Shown here: in pieces, positions 16,911-26,613 of the stretch | How positions within the stretch are numbered: position 1 is the first letter of the stretch | Layout of the letters: the number at the start of each line of letters is the position of its first letter | Assembly: GCA_948439405.1 (NCBI GenBank) | Contig: CAOJNB010000009.1 | Location: forward strand, 1 to 58,956 | Direction of reading: 5' to 3' | DNA: 58,956 nt | Origin: an uncultured Coriobacteriaceae bacterium | GTDB lineage: Bacteria; Actinomycetota; Coriobacteriia; Coriobacteriales; Atopobiaceae | Program-made: the position numbers and the translations under genes | The notes under the pieces: model-generated | Seen by the model: the letters and a program-made list of their open reading frames with translations, nothing else | Told to the model about the DNA's origin: nothing | Databases searched by the model: none

Positions 16911-18683
16911 ATGGCCGGGCGGAGGGGGAGGACCCCGTCACGGACGGGCGGGAGGCGACGCGCGTCGTCCTACGACGAGGAGGAGCGCCGCCGCCTGCGC
17001 GGTCCGAACGGCGCCGACGTCGAGCGCCGCGGCGGCTGCATCCTGAGGCTCCTGCTCGCCGGGCTCGCCGTCGTGGCCCTGCGCCTCGTCTGGCTCCAGG
17101 TCATCGAGGCGCCCGCGCTGCGCGACCGCGCCGACGCGATGCAGGCGAACACGATCGCGCTGCCCGCCAAGCGCGGCACCATCTACGACCGCAACGGCAA
17201 CGTGCTCGCCACCAACGTCGACTGCACGACCGTCTACTGCAACCCCACCGAGGTCGAGGACCCCCACGAGGCCGCCAGGATCCTGGCCGAGGGCCTCGGC
17301 GGCGAGGAGGAGGACTACCTCGCGGCCCTCGACCAGGAGGCGACCTTCGCCTACCTCTACCGCCAGGCCGACGAGGAGGACGCCGACGCGGTCGCCGAGG
17401 AGCTCGCCGAGGCGGGCGTGGAGGGCATCTACTACCTCGAGGACACCAAGCGCGAGTACCCCTACGGCGACGTGGCCAACCAGGTCCTCGGCCGCGTGGG
17501 CGTCGACGGCGAGGGGCTCACCGGCATCGAGTACCAGTACGACGACGTCCTGGGCGGCACCGACGGCGAGCTCGTGATGGAGACGGGCGCCGACGGCACG
17601 CCCGTGGCGGGCGGCGTCTCCGAGCACCATCCCGCCGAGGACGGCCAGGACATCGTCCTGTCGATCGACGTGAACGTGCAGGCCTCAGCCGAGCGCACCA
17701 TCGCGGAGGCCGTCGGCACCTACTCGGCCGACTCCGGCTCGGTCGTGGTGACCGACCCCCAGACCGGCGAGATCCTCGCGATCTGCTCGACGCCCCTCGC
17801 CGACTTCTCCGACCCCGAGACCGTCACCGACGAGTCGCTCCAGCTCAAGCCCGTGAGCCACGCCTACGAGCCGGGCTCGACCATCAAGCCCGTGACCCTC
17901 GCGATCGGCATCGAGGAGGGCGTCCTCACCCCTGAGACCACCTACACCGTCCCGCCCGAGGTCAGGGTCGGCGACGATATGGTCGGCGACGACGACGAGC
18001 GCGACTGGACGATGGACATGACGGTGCGCGAGATCATGCGCCGCTCCTCGAACACGGGCGCCGTGCTCATGGCCGAGTCCATCGGCGCCGACGACTTCGC
18101 GGCGGGCCTCGCGGGCTTCGGCTTCGGCGAGCCCACCGGCGTGGACTACCCCGGCGAGACGGTCGGCATCGTGACCCCGCGCGACGAGTACACCGGCGCG
18201 AGCCTGGGCGTGATGTCGTTCGGCCAGGGCATCTCCGTGCCCGCCGTCCAGATGGCCTCCGCTATCGGGACCATCGCCAACGGCGGCGTGCGCGTGACGC
18301 CGCACCTCGTCGTCTCGCAGGGCGGCGAGGAGCTCGACTGGGGCGAGGGGGAGCGCGTCGTCTCCGAGGAGACCGCGGCCACCGTCACGGACGTGCTGCG
18401 CGGCGTCGTGGCCGAGGGGACGGGCACGGCCGGCCAGGTCGCGGGCTACGACGTCGCCGGCAAGACGGGGACCGCCGAGATGGCCGACGAGCAGGGCGGC
18501 GGCTACGTCGAGGGGGAGATGCTCGCCTCGATGATCGGCTACGCCAACGCCGACGACCCTGAGGTTCTCGTGTACGTCGGGCTCAACGGGACCCACCTGC
18601 TCGCAGCCGACTCGGCCGCTGCCGTATTCTCTATAATCATGGGCGACGCCTGCGAGCTGCTGGGCGTCCCGGCGGCTTCGTAG
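16911..18683 (+). CDS. ftsI: Septal peptidoglycan transpeptidase FtsI (class B PBP)
   Basis: 590 aa. A basic N-terminus and one membrane anchor (ILRLLLAGLAVVALRLVWLQ, about 44-63) are followed by the pedestal domain (LPAKRGTIYDRNGNVLATN) and a transpeptidase domain. Active-site motifs: STIK with Ser323 and Lys326, SSN at 379-381, and KTGT starting at Lys518. It cross-links peptidoglycan at the septum together with FtsW. There is no PASTA domain, unlike SpoVD/PBP2x-type enzymes. It starts 9 bases after the ftsL-like gene. murE, usually next in actinobacteria, is absent; murF follows directly. Confidence 0.94.
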   Translation: MAGRRGRTPSRTGGRRRASSYDEEERRRLRGPNGADVERRGGCILRLLLAGLAVVALRLVWLQVIEAPALRDRADAMQANTIALPAKRGTIYDRNGNVLATNVDCTTVYCNPTEVEDPHEAARILAEGLGGEEEDYLAALDQEATFAYLYRQADEEDADAVAEELAEAGVEGIYYLEDTKREYPYGDVANQVLGRVGVDGEGLTGIEYQYDDVLGGTDGELVMETGADGTPVAGGVSEHHPAEDGQDIVLSIDVNVQASAERTIAEAVGTYSADSGSVVVTDPQTGEILAICSTPLADFSDPETVTDESLQLKPVSHAYEPGSTIKPVTLAIGIEEGVLTPETTYTVPPEVRVGDDMVGDDDERDWTMDMTVREIMRRSSNTGAVLMAESIGADDFAAGLAGFGFGEPTGVDYPGETVGIVTPRDEYTGASLGVMSFGQGISVPAVQMASAIGTIANGGVRVTPHLVVSQGGEELDWGEGERVVSEETAATVTDVLRGVVAEGTGTAGQVAGYDVAGKTGTAEMADEQGGGYVEGEMLASMIGYANADDPEVLVYVGLNGTHLLAADSAAAVFSIIMGDACELLGVPAAS

Positions 18684-18703
18684 GCTCGGAGGTCCCACAC
18701 GCC

Positions 18704-20155
18704 ATGCAGATGACCATCAGCTCGATCCTGGGCGCGACCGAGACGCGGCTCGTCTCGGGGGAGCGCTCGGCCCTCGTGACGGGGTGCTCCGTCGACACGC
18801 GCACGGTGCGCGAGAGCGACCTGTTCGTCGCGTTCCCCGGGGAGCGCGTCGACGGCAACGACTTCGTCCTCGACGCGGCCCGCGCCGGCGCCGCCTGCGT
18901 CGCGATGACGCGCGAGCCCACCGCGGAGGAGCTCGCGGCGCTCGAGGGGGCCGGCTGCGCCGTCCTCGTCCCGGTCTCTCCCGAGCCCGACCAGGAGCGC
19001 CTGCTGCTCTCCCTGGCGAGCCTGTGGCGCGCCTCGCACGAGGGCTGCGTCATCGTGGGCGTGACGGGCTCGGTCGGCAAGACCACCACCAAGGAGATGC
19101 TCGCCGCCGCGCTCGGCACCCTCTACCCGGTGCACGCGACCTCGGGCAACCTCAACAGCATGATCGGCGTCGCGCTCACGGTGCTCTCCGCCCCGGAGGA
19201 CGCGCGCGTCGTCGTGGCGGAGATGGGCATGAACCACGCCGGCGAGCTGTGGCGCCAGGCCCGCGCGATCCGCCCGAACCTCGCCGTCATCACCAACGTC
19301 GGCACCTCCCACATCGGCAACCTCGGCTCGCGCGAGGCCATCGCCCGCGCCAAGGCCGAGGTCCTCTCCGGGCTCGAGCCCACCCCGTTCGCGCCGGGCG
19401 GCGGCAAGCGGCTGTTCATGCGCGGGGAGGAGGACTTCCGCGGCCTGATCGCGGGCGGGCTCGCGCCCCTGCACGGCGTCGACGTCACCCTCGTGGGCGA
19501 GTCCGCCGAGGACGACGTCCGCGGCGGCGACGTCGAGGTGGGCGAGGACGGGCTCGCCTCGTTCACGGTCACCTACGCCGACGGCGAGCAGGCCCGCCTG
19601 GGCCTCTCCGTCCCGGGGGCCCACGTCGTCCCAGACGCCCTGTTCGCGCTCGCCGTGGCCGACTACCTGCGCTGCGACCGCGAGGCGGCGCGCGCGGCCG
19701 TCTCCGCGGTGCGGCCCGCCGCGATGCGCCTCGAGGCCGTCACGGCCGAGGGGCGCCCGCGCGTGCTCGACGACTCCTACAACGCGAGCCCCGCCTCGAT
19801 GGCCGGCGCGCTCGACGTGCTGCGCTCGATGGCCTGCGAGGGCCGGCGCGTCGCCGTGCTCGGCGAGATGGGCGAGCTGGGCGACGAGGCCGCGCGCCTG
19901 CACGCCCTCGTGGGCGCCTACGCCGCGGCCTGCGGCGTGGACCTGCTCGCCTGCGTGGGCGGCGAGCTCGCCGACGAGATCGCCGGGGGCGCGACGACGA
20001 TGGGGATGTCGCCCGATCGCGTCGAGCGCTTCGCCGACCCGCACGAGGCCGCCTCCGTGCTCGGCCCCGTGCTCTCCTGCGACGACCTCGTGCTCGCGAA
20101 GGCCTCCCGCGCCGCCGGGCTCGACGCCTTCGCCCGGGAGGTGCTCGGCCGATGA
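18704..20155 (+). CDS. murF: UDP-N-acetylmuramoyl-tripeptide--D-alanyl-D-alanine ligase
   Basis: A 483-aa Mur ligase adding D-Ala-D-Ala to the UDP-MurNAc-tripeptide. The N-terminal domain carries VDTRTVRESDLFVAFPGE. ATP loop: GVTGSVGKTTTKEML. Then EMGMNHAGEL, TNVGTSHIGNLGS and the C-terminal DDSYNASPASM. GGAGG lies 9 bases before ATG 18704; a second ATG at 18710 is possible. Its TGA overlaps the mraY ATG. Confidence 0.95.
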   Translation: MQMTISSILGATETRLVSGERSALVTGCSVDTRTVRESDLFVAFPGERVDGNDFVLDAARAGAACVAMTREPTAEELAALEGAGCAVLVPVSPEPDQERLLLSLASLWRASHEGCVIVGVTGSVGKTTTKEMLAAALGTLYPVHATSGNLNSMIGVALTVLSAPEDARVVVAEMGMNHAGELWRQARAIRPNLAVITNVGTSHIGNLGSREAIARAKAEVLSGLEPTPFAPGGGKRLFMRGEEDFRGLIAGGLAPLHGVDVTLVGESAEDDVRGGDVEVGEDGLASFTVTYADGEQARLGLSVPGAHVVPDALFALAVADYLRCDREAARAAVSAVRPAAMRLEAVTAEGRPRVLDDSYNASPASMAGALDVLRSMACEGRRVAVLGEMGELGDEAARLHALVGAYAAACGVDLLACVGGELADEIAGGATTMGMSPDRVERFADPHEAASVLGPVLSCDDLVLAKASRAAGLDAFAREVLGR

Positions 20156-21186
20156 TCGGGACGCCCCGCTACCCCACCTACACGATCTTCCTCTCCGTGG
20201 TGGTCGCCTGCGTGATCACCCTCGTGCTCATGCCGCTGTTCATCCGCTTCATGCGCCGCGGCGGCATCGGCCAGCAGATCCGCGCCGACGGCCCCGAGCG
20301 CCACCTCGTCAAGCAGGGGACGCCCACGATGGGCGGCGTCGTGATGATCGTCGCGATCGTGCTCACGACCCTGCTGCTGTGCGCGCCCTCCGCCGAGATG
20401 CTGCTGTGCGTCGGCGTGACGCTGGCCACGGCCGTGCTCGGCCTGCTCGACGACGTCGAGTCGGTCGCGCACAAGCGCTCGCTGGGCCTCACCCCGTCGC
20501 AGAAGATGGCCGGCCTCGTGCTCATCTCGGTGACCTTCTGCCTGCTCGCCGTGAACCTGTGCGGCGTCGAGCCCGAGGTGACGCTTCCCGGCGGCCTCGT
20601 CGTGGACCTCTCCCTCGGCGAGCTCTCCTTCGAGGCGGGCGGCATGCCGTGGCGCGTGCCCTGGCTCTACCTGCTGTTCGGCTTCCTGCTGCTCGCGGGC
20701 CTCTCGAACGCGGTCAACCTCACCGACGGGCTCGACGGGCTCGCCGGCGGCACGATCCTGGTCGTCATGCTCGTGATGGCGATGGTCGCCTACCTCGTCG
20801 ACGACCTCCAGCTCGCCGTGTTCGCGGGCGCCTGCGCGGGCGCCTGCGTGGGCTTCCTGTGGTTCAACTGCTATCCCGCCTCCATCTTCATGGGCGACAC
20901 CGGGTCGCTGGCGCTGGGCAGCGCCTTCGCCGTGCTCGCCGTCCTCACGAAGACGGAGGCCGTCTCGCTCGTGATGGGCGGCCTGTTCGTCGCCGAGGCC
21001 CTCTCCGTGATCGTCCAGGTGGTGAGCTTCAAGGCGACCGGCAGGCGCGTGTTCCTGATGGCGCCGCTGCACCACCACTTCGAGAAGATGGGGTGGAGCG
21101 AGACGAAGGTCGTGATCCGCTTCTGGATCGTGTCCGCCGCCTTCGCCACCCTCGGCTTCGTCCTCGTCTTCAGGCTGCTGGGGTGA
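20152..21186 (+). CDS. mraY: Phospho-N-acetylmuramoyl-pentapeptide-transferase
   Basis: A 344-aa polytopic membrane enzyme that makes lipid I from UDP-MurNAc-pentapeptide and undecaprenyl phosphate. Family motifs: KQGTPTMGGVV near residue 50, AVLGLLDDVES (the Asp-Asp pair), NAVNLTDGLDGLAGG, FMGDTGSLALG, and MAPLHHHFEKMGW near the end. It starts inside the murF stop (ATGA) and shares a GTGA with murD, so murF-mraY-murD are tightly coupled. Confidence 0.96.
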   Translation: MIGTPRYPTYTIFLSVVVACVITLVLMPLFIRFMRRGGIGQQIRADGPERHLVKQGTPTMGGVVMIVAIVLTTLLLCAPSAEMLLCVGVTLATAVLGLLDDVESVAHKRSLGLTPSQKMAGLVLISVTFCLLAVNLCGVEPEVTLPGGLVVDLSLGELSFEAGGMPWRVPWLYLLFGFLLLAGLSNAVNLTDGLDGLAGGTILVVMLVMAMVAYLVDDLQLAVFAGACAGACVGFLWFNCYPASIFMGDTGSLALGSAFAVLAVLTKTEAVSLVMGGLFVAEALSVIVQVVSFKATGRRVFLMAPLHHHFEKMGWSETKVVIRFWIVSAAFATLGFVLVFRLLG

Positions 21187-22634
21187 TCGGTGTGGCGGGC
21201 GAGTTCAGCGAGAGGGTCCTCACCTGGGGGACCGAGGACCTGGGCGACGCGCTCGTGCTGGGCGCGGGCGGCTCGGGCGCCGCGGTGGCGCGCTACCTGG
21301 CGGGCCGGCTCGGCGGGCGCGTCTCGTCGGTGACGGTGTACGCCGGCGCCTCCGCGCCGGACGCGGCCCTCGCGGCCGAGCTCGAGGCCGCCGGCTGCCG
21401 CGTCGTCTCCGGCACCGAGCGCGTCGAGGGCGCCTACGCGCTCTGCGTCGCCTCGCCCGGGATCTCCGAGCGCTCCGACTTCTTCCGCTCCGCGGCCGCG
21501 GCCTCCGGCGAGATGCTCAGCGAGCCGGAGTTCGCCTGGCGCGAGAGCCCGGACCGCTGGGTCGCGATCACGGGCACCAACGGCAAGACCACCACGACCA
21601 CGCTCGCGCGCGACCTGCTGCGCGCCTCCGGCATGGACGCCCAGGAGGTCGGCAACATCGGCACCCTCGCCACGGGGCAGGTCGCCTGCCGGCGCCCGGG
21701 CTCGTGGTTCGTCGCCGAGCTCTCGAGCTACCAGCTGGCCGTCTCCTCGCGCCTGCACCCGCGCGTGGCGGCGCTGCTCAACGTCACCGCTGACCACCTC
21801 GCCTGGCACGGCACGGCCGAGGCCTACGCCCGCGCCAAGGAGCGCGTCTTCGCCTCGATGGGGCCGGGGGACCTCGCCGTCGTCTCGGTCGACGACGAGC
21901 CCTGCCGCGCCGTCGCCGCGCGCCTCGAGGCCCGCGGCCTGCGCGTGTGCCGCGTCTCGCTCTCCTCGGAGCCCGCCTCGCCCGAGCGCGCCTGGCTCGA
22001 CGGCGACGTCCTGCGCGTCGCGCTGCGCGGCTGCGAGCGCGCGCTCGTCCGCGCGGGCGACCTGCGCATCAAGGGGGAGCACAACGTCGAGAACGCCCTC
22101 GTGGCGGCCGCCGTCGCCCTCGAGTGCGGGGCCGGCGCCGACGACGTGCGCCGCGGGCTCGCCGCCTTCCGCCCGCTCGCCCATCGCATCGAGCGCGTCG
22201 GCCGCGTCGCGGGCGTCGACTACGTGGACGACTCGAAGGCCACGAACGTGGACGCCGCCCTCAAGGCCCTCACCGCCTTCGAGGCGGGCCGCGTCGTGAT
22301 GCTGCTGGGCGGCACGGACAAGATGACCCCGCTCGGCGGGCTCGCCGACGCCTGCTGCGCGACCTGCCGCGCGGTCGTGTGCTACGGCGAGGCCGGACCG
22401 CGCATGCGCGACGCGATGCTGTCCGCCCGTGGGCGCTCGGGCGCCGCGCTCGACGTGCGCGAGGCCGCGCACCTCGCCGACGCCGTGCGCCTCGCCTCCG
22501 CCGTCGCCCGCCCGGGCGACGCCGTGCTGCTCTCGCCCGCCTGCTCCTCTTTCGACGAGTTCTCCGGCTTCGAGGAGCGCGGCGAGGCCTTCGCCTCCCT
22601 CGTGGCGGCGATGGGCGCGAGGGACGGGGAGTAG
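21183..22634 (+). CDS. murD: UDP-N-acetylmuramoylalanine--D-glutamate ligase
   Basis: A 483-aa Mur ligase adding D-Glu. The N-terminal Rossmann-like domain has LVLGAGGSGAAVARYL. The ATP loop is AITGTNGKTTTTTLA, followed by NVTADHLAWHGT. The C-terminal domain has HRIERVGRVAGVDYVDDSKA and LLGGTDK. The start is taken as GTG 21183, overlapping the mraY stop; GTG 21192 is an alternative, and neither has a strong ribosome binding site. ftsW follows after 3 bases. Confidence 0.94.
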   Translation: MIGVAGEFSERVLTWGTEDLGDALVLGAGGSGAAVARYLAGRLGGRVSSVTVYAGASAPDAALAAELEAAGCRVVSGTERVEGAYALCVASPGISERSDFFRSAAAASGEMLSEPEFAWRESPDRWVAITGTNGKTTTTTLARDLLRASGMDAQEVGNIGTLATGQVACRRPGSWFVAELSSYQLAVSSRLHPRVAALLNVTADHLAWHGTAEAYARAKERVFASMGPGDLAVVSVDDEPCRAVAARLEARGLRVCRVSLSSEPASPERAWLDGDVLRVALRGCERALVRAGDLRIKGEHNVENALVAAAVALECGAGADDVRRGLAAFRPLAHRIERVGRVAGVDYVDDSKATNVDAALKALTAFEAGRVVMLLGGTDKMTPLGGLADACCATCRAVVCYGEAGPRMRDAMLSARGRSGAALDVREAAHLADAVRLASAVARPGDAVLLSPACSSFDEFSGFEERGEAFASLVAAMGARDGE

Positions 22635-22637
22635 GCC

Positions 22638-23993
22638 GTGGCCCGGCGGGGGAGGGCGGGCGTCGCAGGCGCCCGCGGCACCGCGCGCCGCTCGCCGCTC
22701 GACGGCATCGCGGCGGTGCCCGCCAGGCTCATGGGCCCGATGCTCGTCGTCGTGGCGGCCTCGGCCTTCCTCCTGGTCCTCGGCTTCCTGATGATCTACT
22801 CCGCCTCCGCCCCCTCGGCGCTCGCCGACACGGGCGACGCCGCGTACTTCCTCAAGCGCCAGGTGGGCCTCGCCGCGGGCGGTCTCCTTCTCGCGCTCGC
22901 CATCGTCCGCGGGGGCTACCGCAGGTGGTGCGGCGACTGGCTCATGGTCGTCTCCGTGCCGGTCCTCGTGCTCCTGCTCGTCACCCTCGCCGCCGGCATC
23001 GCGAGCCATGGCGCGCAGCGCTGGATCGAGGTCGCGGGCGTGCGCGTCCAGCCCGCCGAGTTCGCGAAGGTGACCGTCATCCTCGCCGTCGCGGGCCTCG
23101 CCGAGCGCCGCCTCGTGCGCGACGACGTCTCGCCGCTGTCGCTGCTGGGGCAGGGCCTCGCCTACGTGGGGGCGCCGGTCGCGCTCGTGCTCTTCCAGCC
23201 CGACAAGGGCTCCGCCGGCATCATCGTGCTCACCGTCTTCCTCATGCTGCTCATGGCGGGGATCCCGTGGTACTGGGTGGCGGGCTCCCTGGTCGCGTGC
23301 GGCGTCGCGTTCTGCGTGCTCGTGTTCCGCGACGCCTACTCGCTGTCGCGCGTCGTGGCCGCCCTGGACCCCTGGGCGGACCCCTACGGCGTCGGCTACC
23401 AGCTCGTCCACGGCTTCTTCGCCTTCGCCAAGGGCGGCGTCATGGGCGTGGGCGTCGGCTTCTCCCAGCAGAAGTACTCCTACATCCCCGAGGCCCACAA
23501 CGACTTCATCTTCGCGATCGTCGGCGAGGAGCTGGGCCTCGTGGGCACGCTCGGGGTCGTCGCGGCCTTCGCGGCGCTGGGGTGGGGCGGCTTCCAGGTG
23601 GCGCGCCACGCCCCCGACCTCTCCGGCCGCCTCGTCGCGGCCGGCTGCACCTCGCTGCTGCTGATCCAGTTCCTCGTGAACGCGGGCGGCGTCCTCGGGC
23701 TCATCCCGCTCTCGGGCAAGCCCCTGCCGTTCCTGAGCTACGGCGGCTCGTCCGTGGTGGCCTGCGTCTCGATGGTCGCCCTGGTCGTGTCCGTCGCGCG
23801 CGCGAGCGAGCTGCCCGAGACCTCCCACGACCGCCGGCGCCGGCAGATGTCGCTCGTCGGCGACGTGCCCGCCCGGACGGCGCCCCAGCTGCGCGTCCAC
23901 GACGGCGGCAGGGCGCGGCAGGGGAGGCCGCCGCGCATCGACCTGGGACCCGGCCCCGCCGACCGGCTGCGGCCCCGTGACGGGAGGAGATAG
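22638..23993 (+). CDS. ftsW: Septal peptidoglycan glycosyltransferase FtsW
   Basis: A 451-aa SEDS-family membrane protein that polymerises lipid II at the septum with FtsI. About ten hydrophobic segments fill residues 30-390. Family motifs: GAQRWIEVAGVRVQPAEFAK, FQPDKGSAGI, GYQLVHGFFAFAKGGVMGVG, YIPEAHNDFIFAIVGEELG and PLPFLSYGGSS. A basic cytoplasmic tail of about 60 residues ends the protein. The start is GTG, 3 bases after murD. Confidence 0.95.
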   Translation: MARRGRAGVAGARGTARRSPLDGIAAVPARLMGPMLVVVAASAFLLVLGFLMIYSASAPSALADTGDAAYFLKRQVGLAAGGLLLALAIVRGGYRRWCGDWLMVVSVPVLVLLLVTLAAGIASHGAQRWIEVAGVRVQPAEFAKVTVILAVAGLAERRLVRDDVSPLSLLGQGLAYVGAPVALVLFQPDKGSAGIIVLTVFLMLLMAGIPWYWVAGSLVACGVAFCVLVFRDAYSLSRVVAALDPWADPYGVGYQLVHGFFAFAKGGVMGVGVGFSQQKYSYIPEAHNDFIFAIVGEELGLVGTLGVVAAFAALGWGGFQVARHAPDLSGRLVAAGCTSLLLIQFLVNAGGVLGLIPLSGKPLPFLSYGGSSVVACVSMVALVVSVARASELPETSHDRRRRQMSLVGDVPARTAPQLRVHDGGRARQGRPPRIDLGPGPADRLRPRDGRR

Positions 23994-23994
23994 C

Positions 23995-25116
23995 ATGTCC
24001 GAGACGCGCCCGCTCGACGTCGCGATCGCCGCCGGCGGCACCGCCGGCCACGTCAACCCCGCGCTCGCCCTCGCCGAGGAGCTCGAGGCGCGCGGCCACC
24101 GCGTCACCTTCTACGGGCAGACGCGCCGCCTCGAGGGCACCCTCGTGCCCCAGGCGGGCTTCGAGCTCGTCCCGATCGAGGTGTCGGGCATCGACAGGTC
24201 CCGCCCCTGGACGGCCGTGGCCGCCCTCCTGCGCGTCCGGCGCGCCCGCGCCGCGCTGCGCCGCCGCTTCCGCGAGCAGGGGGCGCCCGACGTCGCGGTG
24301 GGCTTCGGCGCCTACGTGGAGGTGCCGCTGCTGGGCTGCTGCAGGTCCCTGGGCGTGCCCTACGTGCTCCACGAGCAGAACTCCGTGGCGGGCCTCGCCA
24401 ACAGGTCCCTCGCCCCGCGCGCCGCGGCCGTGTGCGTCTCCTTCCCCGCGGCCCGCGCCGCCTTCCCCAAGGCGCCGCGCGTCGTGGTGACCGGCAACCC
24501 CGTGCGCCGCAGCGTCCTCGAGGCCTCCCGCGGGCGCGGTCGCGCCTCGGTGGGGGCCGCCGAGGGCGACTGCGTCGTGCTCGTGTTCGGCGGCAGCCTC
24601 GGCGCCCACCACCTCAACGAGGGCGTCGTCGCCCTCAAGGACGAGCTGCTGGCGCGCCCCGGCGTGCGCGTGGTCCACTCGACCGGCGCCGACGACTTCG
24701 CGTGGGCCTCCTCGGCGCTGGCCCTCTCCGGGGAGGAGGCCGCGCGCTGGCGGGTCGTGCCCTACATCGACGACATGGGCGACAAGCTCGCCGCCGCCGA
24801 CCTCGTGGTGTCGCGCGCCGGCGCCTCCTCGGTCGCCGAGATCGGGGCCGTGGGCGTGCCGAGCCTGCTCGTGCCCTACCCGCTGGCCACCGCCGACCAC
24901 CAGACGACCAACGCCGCCCACCTCGTGGACGCCGGCGCGGCCGTGCTCGTGCCCGACGACCAGGTGGGGACGCCCGCCTTCTCGCAGGCGCTGCTCGGCC
25001 TCGTCGACGACGCGGCCGCGCGCTCCCGCATGCGCGAGCGCGCGCTGGGGCTCGGCGGCTCGCGGGCCGCGGCGAGCCTTGCGGACCAGGTGGAGGACGC
25101 CTGCCGCAGGGGCTAG
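23995..25116 (+). CDS. murG: UDP-GlcNAc--lipid I N-acetylglucosaminyltransferase
   Basis: A 373-aa GT-B enzyme making lipid II on the inner membrane face. The N-terminal AAGGTAGHVNPALALAEEL loop is diagnostic. HEQNSVAGLANR and VTGNPVRRSV follow, then VLVFGGSLGAHHLN. The donor-binding region is VVSRAGASSVAEIGAVGVPS with PYPLATADHQTTNA. GGGAGGAGA precedes the ATG, one base past the ftsW stop. Confidence 0.96.
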   Translation: MSETRPLDVAIAAGGTAGHVNPALALAEELEARGHRVTFYGQTRRLEGTLVPQAGFELVPIEVSGIDRSRPWTAVAALLRVRRARAALRRRFREQGAPDVAVGFGAYVEVPLLGCCRSLGVPYVLHEQNSVAGLANRSLAPRAAAVCVSFPAARAAFPKAPRVVVTGNPVRRSVLEASRGRGRASVGAAEGDCVVLVFGGSLGAHHLNEGVVALKDELLARPGVRVVHSTGADDFAWASSALALSGEEAARWRVVPYIDDMGDKLAAADLVVSRAGASSVAEIGAVGVPSLLVPYPLATADHQTTNAAHLVDAGAAVLVPDDQVGTPAFSQALLGLVDDAAARSRMRERALGLGGSRAAASLADQVEDACRRG

Positions 25117-25185
25117 GGGGCGCTCCCATGCGCTAGAGTGGGGGACGCCCGAGTCCGCCCGCACGAGCGCGAAGGAGCTTCAACC

Positions 25186-26613
25186 ATGGCAGAGACCGCG
25201 TCGGGCCTCCCGTTCGGGAGGGCGCACTTCATCGGCATCGGCGGCGCCGGGATGAGCGGCATCGCCCTCGTCCTCCACGAGCGCGGCTGCACCGTCACCG
25301 GCTCGGACCTCAAGGCGTCGCGCTACGTGCGCTCGCTCGAGGCGGCCGGCATCGAGGTGCGCCTGGGCCACGAGGCCGCCACGATCGACGAGCTCGACCC
25401 CGACGTCGTCGTCATCTCGAGCGCGATCCCGGAGTCCAACCCGGAGCTGCTGCGCGCCCGCGAGCTCGGCATCGAGGTGTGGCAGCGCGCCAAGATGCTC
25501 GCCGCGCTGGGGGCGGGCCGCCTCACGGTCGCGATCGCCGGCACCCACGGCAAGACGACCACCTCCTCGATGTGCGCCTCCATGCTCGACGGCATGGGGC
25601 TCGACCCCACCTTCCTGATCGGCGGCGTCGTCGAGGGCTACGGCACCAACGGCCGCAACGGCTTCGGCGAGCACTTCGTGGCCGAGGCCGACGAGTCCGA
25701 CGGCTCCTTCCTCCACCTCGACCCGAGGGTCGTGGTGGTCACCAACGTCGAGGCCGACCACCTCGACCACTACGGCACCCTCGAGAACCTCGAGCGCACC
25801 TTCGTCGAGTTCATGGCGTCGGTGGGCGAGGGGGGCACCGTCGTCGCCTGCGGCGAGACGGACCACCTCGTCGAGCTCGCGCGCTCGAGCGGCAGGAGGG
25901 TGCTCACCTACGGCTTCCGCGAGGGCTGCGACTACGTGTGCGCGCCCGCCGAGGGGCGCTCCTCGAGCCTCGAGAGCCGCTTCGAGGTGAGGCTCGCCGA
26001 CGGACGCTCCGTCGAGGTGACCCTGAGCTCGAACCCGGGCGCCCACAACATGCTCAACGCGACCGCGTCGATCGCCGTCGCCGACGTCCTGGGCCTCGAC
26101 CTCGCCGCCGCCGCGCGCGCCCTCTCGGGCTTCCGCGGCGTCCGCCGCCGCTTCACCCACGTGGGCGACGCCGGCGGCGTCACCGTCGTCGACGACTACG
26201 GCCACCACCCCACCGAGATCCGCGCCACCCTGGAGGCGGCCGCGTCGCTGGGCTACGACCGCATCGTCGTGGCCTTCCAGCCGCACCGCTACTCGCGCAC
26301 GGCGGCGCTGCTCGACCAGTTCGGCGCCGCCTTCGACCGCGCCGACCGCCTCTACGTGCTCGACGTCTTCTCCGCCGGCGAGATGCCGATCCCGGGCGTC
26401 ACCGGCAAGGCGCTCGCCTCCCGCGTGCGCGAGCACGGCGGCGTGGCCGAGGTCTCCTACGTCGACGGCCGCCGCGAGCTCGCGCGCCGCCTGTGCGAGG
26501 AGTGCCGCCCCGGCGACCTGCTCCTCACGATGGGAGCGGGCGACGTCACCGAGGTCGGCCCGATGTTCCTCGAGGCGATGGCCGAGCGCGGCGCGGGAGG
26601 CGTCGGGGCGTGA
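25186..26613 (+). CDS. murC: UDP-N-acetylmuramate--L-alanine ligase
   Basis: A 475-aa Mur ligase adding L-Ala to UDP-MurNAc. Motifs: FIGIGGAGMSGIALVL at the N-terminus, ATP loop IAGTHGKTTTSSM, EADESDGSFL, TNVEADHLDHYG and VDDYGHHPTEIRATL. AAGGAG sits 8 bases before ATG 25186. The 69-base gap after murG contains TAGAGT at 25133-25138, a possible weak -10 for a secondary murC transcript. Its TGA overlaps the murB GTG. Confidence 0.96.
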   Translation: MAETASGLPFGRAHFIGIGGAGMSGIALVLHERGCTVTGSDLKASRYVRSLEAAGIEVRLGHEAATIDELDPDVVVISSAIPESNPELLRARELGIEVWQRAKMLAALGAGRLTVAIAGTHGKTTTSSMCASMLDGMGLDPTFLIGGVVEGYGTNGRNGFGEHFVAEADESDGSFLHLDPRVVVVTNVEADHLDHYGTLENLERTFVEFMASVGEGGTVVACGETDHLVELARSSGRRVLTYGFREGCDYVCAPAEGRSSSLESRFEVRLADGRSVEVTLSSNPGAHNMLNATASIAVADVLGLDLAAAARALSGFRGVRRRFTHVGDAGGVTVVDDYGHHPTEIRATLEAAASLGYDRIVVAFQPHRYSRTAALLDQFGAAFDRADRLYVLDVFSAGEMPIPGVTGKALASRVREHGGVAEVSYVDGRRELARRLCEECRPGDLLLTMGAGDVTEVGPMFLEAMAERGAGGVGA

